A DNA stretch of 64,000 nt from Bacillota bacterium (GTDB lineage Bacteria; Bacillota_I; Bacilli_A; Erysipelotrichales; Erysipelotrichaceae). The stretch is taken from the NCBI GenBank assembly GCA_023249475.1, contig JAHFCO010000001.1, positions 1 through 64,000 of the forward strand, given 5' to 3'. This document shows, piece after piece, positions 61,526 to 64,000 of this stretch. The position numbers were made by a program, and so were the translations under genes. Under the pieces are notes generated by a model, which did not search any database, had not been told where the DNA came from, and saw nothing but the letters and a program-made list of their open reading frames with translations. The stretch's first letter is position 1, and each line of letters starts with the position of its first letter.

Positions 61526-62900
61526 TTTTCCCTCCATTTTTGTTTGTGACTCCAAACTCGGTAAACATGCCGTCTATAAAATCATCACACTCTTTATGAT
61601 TTAGTGCCAACTCAGCAAAGTCCTTTACTCTCCTTGCCTCTTTCGTAATAATGCTGTTTACGATATTTTCTAGGTCGTAATGTTTTGATATTCTAGGTGG
61701 TACAACAACAAAATCTACGATAGTTGAAAACTCTTTACCCTCAAATTTTCTTAATACTCTTCCCCGTCTTTGAATATATTCTTTGGGATTTGTTGAACTT
61801 GAAATAATAATGGCTGTCTGAACACTTGGAATATCTACACCTTCATCAAGGCACTTGATTGCCACAAGTGCTTGAAGCATCTTATCATTTTCAAACCGAT
61901 CAAGTATTCTTGATCTTTCCTCTATTGATTCTTCATAGGTGTATTTCCCGATACTCATTCCAAATTCGGATCCAAGAATTTTACATACATTTTCGATTTG
62001 ACTTTTGGAATCCTCAAATGTAGAATCAGTGGCCCCACAGTAAACTAGAATGTTTTTTTCATTTTGGTATTTTGATATTACTTCACGTAACTTATCAAGC
62101 TTATTAAATGCTGCATAAATTATCTTTGCTCTCTTCTGCAACAAAATTTCCTTATATGCGATTTGACTATCATTTAGATTTTTTGAACCTATTTTTGCAA
62201 TCTTTTCGGAGTAATCTCTATACTCAAAAAACTCCTCGTTTGTCATATAGACCTTCGCAGGATAATAATAATATGGAGTTAGGAAACCTCCTTCAATTGC
62301 TTGACGAAGATCAAAAGTAAAGACTTCACCTTGAAAATATCTCAATATGAAACTTGTTCCAGAATCATCAAAGTATCTATTTGGAGTTGCAGTTAGCCCT
62401 AGCCTAAATTTAAATCGTTGATCGAGGTACTTGGACAAACTTTCAGCCCCGGCGTAATGAGCCTCATCAACAATAATAAAAATATCCTTTTTACATCGAT
62501 TTATAATGTCTTGAGTATCGTCAAGTACAAATGAACTATTTGACATAACAAATACGGGGCTGTTGTCTACATTCCTATTCAGTTGACTAACTTTATTTGA
62601 AACTTTACCTTTCCATCCTGGATATTTTGAATAACATTGAATAGGTGCAAAAGAAAATTTCTCAAATTCCTTTACCCATTGATCAACTAAATTCACATAT
62701 GGACATAATACTATTGTGAGAAATGAATTATTCGATTCTTTTAATTTGAGAATAGACAAAATCGCTGTAAGTGTTTTACCTGTTCCAGTAGCCATTGAGA
62801 AAATACCACAGTGGTTATTTTCACACCACTTATTTATTGCATCAATTTGATATCCTCTCGGCACAAACCAATCAGGAATTTTCGGTTCTGTTTTCTCCAT
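61518..62900 (-). CDS. SF2 DEAD/DEAH-type helicase
   Basis: A 460-residue superfamily 2 helicase of the ResIII/DEAD type. Motifs in order: Q-like RGYQIDAINKW, Walker A MATGTGKTLTA, Ib/II with IIVDEAHYAG, III LGLTATPNRYFDD, and the second RecA lobe with ILVYCGATD, CLDEGVDIPSVQTAIIIS and motif VI YIQRRGRVLRK. No nuclease or extra domain is attached. First gene of the island operon; ATG at 62900 with a G-rich ribosome site. It may load or translocate for the CxC ATPase, or take the place of DndFGH-type restriction proteins. Confidence 0.88.
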   Translation of the reverse strand: MEKTEPKIPDWFVPRGYQIDAINKWCENNHCGIFSMATGTGKTLTAILSILKLKESNNSFLTIVLCPYVNLVDQWVKEFEKFSFAPIQCYSKYPGWKGKVSNKVSQLNRNVDNSPVFVMSNSSFVLDDTQDIINRCKKDIFIIVDEAHYAGAESLSKYLDQRFKFRLGLTATPNRYFDDSGTSFILRYFQGEVFTFDLRQAIEGGFLTPYYYYPAKVYMTNEEFFEYRDYSEKIAKIGSKNLNDSQIAYKEILLQKRAKIIYAAFNKLDKLREVISKYQNEKNILVYCGATDSTFEDSKSQIENVCKILGSEFGMSIGKYTYEESIEERSRILDRFENDKMLQALVAIKCLDEGVDIPSVQTAIIISSSTNPKEYIQRRGRVLRKFEGKEFSTIVDFVVVPPRISKHYDLENIVNSIITKEARRVKDFAELALNHKECDDFIDGMFTEFGVTNKNGGKNG

Positions 62901-62981
62901 CGTCCCCCCCATTAAACATGTACTTATATACGTATATATTACATTGATTGTATATAGATTTGTAGACTATCTTTTAAGTAG

Positions 62982-63006
62982 TATTATGCTGTACAATAAA
63001 TTGTAC
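62982..63006 (+). promoter_or_regulatory. Promoter -10 and operator-like palindrome of the divergent gene
   Basis: TATTAT (62982-62987) is preceded at 16 bases by TTGTAG (62960-62965). It is followed by the perfect palindrome GTACAAT-AA-ATTGTAC (62991-63006) in the predicted start-site region. A candidate control site for the divergent gene and possibly for the whole island operon. Confidence 0.5.
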
Positions 63007-63051
63007 GATTTTAGTTGTGAAGAAAGAACAATTACGTAAAGGGGGACGAGT

Positions 63052-63459
63052 ATGAGTAGGTGGGTGTTCACCAGAGATGAGGCTATATTGCTCATGTGTT
63101 TATATTTCGAATTTGATTTCCTAAACTTTGACGATAAAGATAGCGAACATCTAAATTTGAGAGTATCGAATTACAGCTCAATATTTAGAATTATGAACAC
63201 TCATAATGTAAACTTGGATTTACATCCAAATTATAGAAATTTCAATGGTATATTTCTTCAAATACAATCAATTCGGCATTATCACTTAACTATTGAGGGC
63301 TATGAACCTCATGGAATCAAAAATAGCTCTCAACAATTCAAGAACCTCCTTTTTGATGCATTGAATGGAAAAATCTCTTTACCAAATGAAAAATCAAGAA
63401 TACTCGAAAAGCTTGTTCTTGATAAATATTCAGAGTCACTGTCAGATATTGAGTTTTAG
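63052..63459 (+). CDS. Unknown 135-residue protein, resembles N-terminal domain of HNH endonucleases
   Basis: The start MSRWVFTRDEAILLMCLYFEFDF and the later HPNYRNFNGIFLQIQSIRHYH recall the N-terminal recognition domain found ahead of HNH nucleases, with its typical W-x-R-E-E-x-L-A-L-x-L-Y and FRN-NGV segments. No HNH motif follows; the frame stops cleanly at 63459. It could be a stand-alone modification reader, an island regulator (it is divergent and has a palindrome at its promoter), or a truncated nuclease. GGGGGACGAGT precedes the ATG. The family link is a pattern judgement only. Confidence 0.5.
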   Translation: MSRWVFTRDEAILLMCLYFEFDFLNFDDKDSEHLNLRVSNYSSIFRIMNTHNVNLDLHPNYRNFNGIFLQIQSIRHYHLTIEGYEPHGIKNSSQQFKNLLFDALNGKISLPNEKSRILEKLVLDKYSESLSDIEF

Positions 63460-63639
63460 TATTGGTTATACTTCTTTCTAGATCTATGATTTAGGTACGA
63501 ATCATATGAATGTCAGGTGAGTTATGAAGTAATCACCTCAATTGATCACACCACTCCTGACAATGAATACAATTAACTTGCTCATCATCTATTTCGTTTA
63601 TAACTGGTTTACGATTAACTTCGTACGATGGGTTATAGA
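63460..63639. other. Non-coding right border of the island
   Basis: About 180 bases with no convincing gene. AGGTGAGTTA-TGAAG-TAATCACCT (63516-63540 region, one extra base) is an imperfect hairpin, and GTCAGG/CCTGAC frame 63513-63560. These may be remains of recombination or transcript ends. Confidence 0.4.
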
Positions 63640-63787
63640 TATGGAATCCTCAGTCATCATCGTGACGGAGATGGACAATGAGAAAAGCATAAACGATCCC
63701 CTGTTATGGGATGACATGTGTTATGTTTCATATTCAAGAGCGAAGAATCACCTTGTGATTCTTCCTCCGGACAATGTAAAATTATAG
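63640..63787 (+). pseudogene. Remnant of a UvrD/Rep-type helicase C-terminus
   Basis: The frame encodes DMESSVIIVTEMDNEKSINDPLLWDDMCYVSYSRAKNHLVIL. This fits the end of superfamily I helicases: a KGLES-VVI-like strand followed by LLYVA-SRARNHLVVL. The rest of a helicase is absent, and the preceding in-frame codons do not extend the similarity. It is probably the tail of a gene destroyed when the island was inserted or reshuffled. It ends just before the chromosomal GNAT gene. Confidence 0.6.
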
Positions 63788-63808
63788 AGAATGAAAGGTG
63801 GGATTTGT

Positions 63809-64000
63809 ATGATTACCACAGAACGGCTGACACTGCGTCCTCTTACCGAAGAGGATGCATCGGAATTCTTGGCGTTGGAGATACGGAATCGTGATTTCTT
63901 TGCGAAATATTCCATTTCCCGGTCCGAGAGTTTTTATACCCTTGATCGTCAAATCGAATCGATCAAACGGGCAAAGAAGGCGATGGAAGACGATGCCATG
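63809..64000 (+). CDS. GNAT-family (RimJ-like) N-acetyltransferase, 5' part
   Basis: The first 64 codons of an acetyltransferase gene: MITTERLTLRPLTEEDASEFLAL, the usual RimJ/RimL-type opening, then FFAKYSISRSESFYTLDRQIESI. It runs off the right edge. AAAGGTGGG lies 7 bases before the ATG. Base composition returns to that of the chromosome, marking the end of the island. Confidence 0.8.
   Translation, partial: MITTERLTLRPLTEEDASEFLALEIRNRDFFAKYSISRSESFYTLDRQIESIKRAKKAMEDDAM

Noticed and set aside
49755-63545. GGTGAGTT present at both island borders as an attachment site
   Set aside because: Eight bases is too short, the flanks differ, each copy is part of a local hairpin, and no integrase or tRNA is nearby.

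Overview
The window reads like a chromosome segment of a low-complexity-genome Bacillota (Firmicutes/Bacilli, possibly near the deep-branching mollicute-like lineages). Several markers point there: rapZ-yvcK-whiA, hprK next to lgt and a PpaX-like phosphatase, ftsEX with a coiled-coil M23 hydrolase activator, an ECF/RsgI pair, YitT, VanZ and a CpsA-type LCP protein. TGA is used as a stop and TGG as Trp, so this is the standard bacterial code, not the Mycoplasma code. Genes from 1 to about 49.7 kb have balanced to GC-rich codon use, are densely packed, and often end inside Rho-independent terminators. No rRNA, tRNA, CRISPR array or intact insertion sequence was seen.

Layout. (1) 1-2.3 kb, minus strand: the edge of a surface-polysaccharide locus (EpsC/CapD-type epimerase and LCP ligase). 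(2) 2.4-5.2 kb: whiA, yvcK, rapZ. (3) 5.4-8.3 kb: DJ-1 protein, MFS transporter, YibE/F protein. (4) 8.4-18.1 kb: a minus-strand run ctp-uvrB-uvrA-hprK-lgt::HAD-trxB, with Lgt fused to a phosphatase. (5) 18.2-23.7 kb: alpha-galactosidase, then ftsE-ftsX-M23 hydrolase-small ORF. (6) 23.9-26.2 kb, plus strand: ECF sigma factor, RsgI-like anti-sigma and a lipoprotein, the last two with long Asp/Glu tails. (7) 26.2-27.5 kb: YitT and VanZ. (8) 27.5-35.0 kb: a complete counterpart of the Escherichia coli yhfS-yhfZ set (yhfU, T, Z, Y, php, S, X, W) behind a strong promoter flanked by two matching palindromes. (9) 35.3-40.8 kb: ppx-ppk1, nagA, a PHP-type phosphatase and an unknown protein. (10) 41.0-49.7 kb: a two-component system, a papain-like protein, lipoproteins, a membrane protein behind a strongly palindromic promoter, a HAD nucleotidase, a glycosyltransferase/TetR pair and a MORN-like protein.

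(11) About 49.75-63.8 kb is a conspicuously AT-rich island, almost certainly acquired by transfer. It carries one long minus-strand operon: SF2 helicase, a 55-residue protein, a DndD-like SMC ATPase with a CxC hook, an unknown 151-residue protein, then dndC-dndD-dndE-dndA (DNA phosphorothioation), a DUF262/DUF1524 nuclease of the GmrSD/SspE type, a DUF4145/HEPN-like protein and an AbiH-type abortive-infection protein. dndB and the classical dndFGH restriction genes are absent. A divergent plus-strand gene of unknown role and a remnant of a UvrD-type helicase close the island. The GC-rich chromosome resumes with a truncated GNAT acetyltransferase at 63,809. The island is the best candidate for an undescribed system: a dndCDEA modification module joined to a different upstream ATPase/helicase module and to an SspE-like effector.
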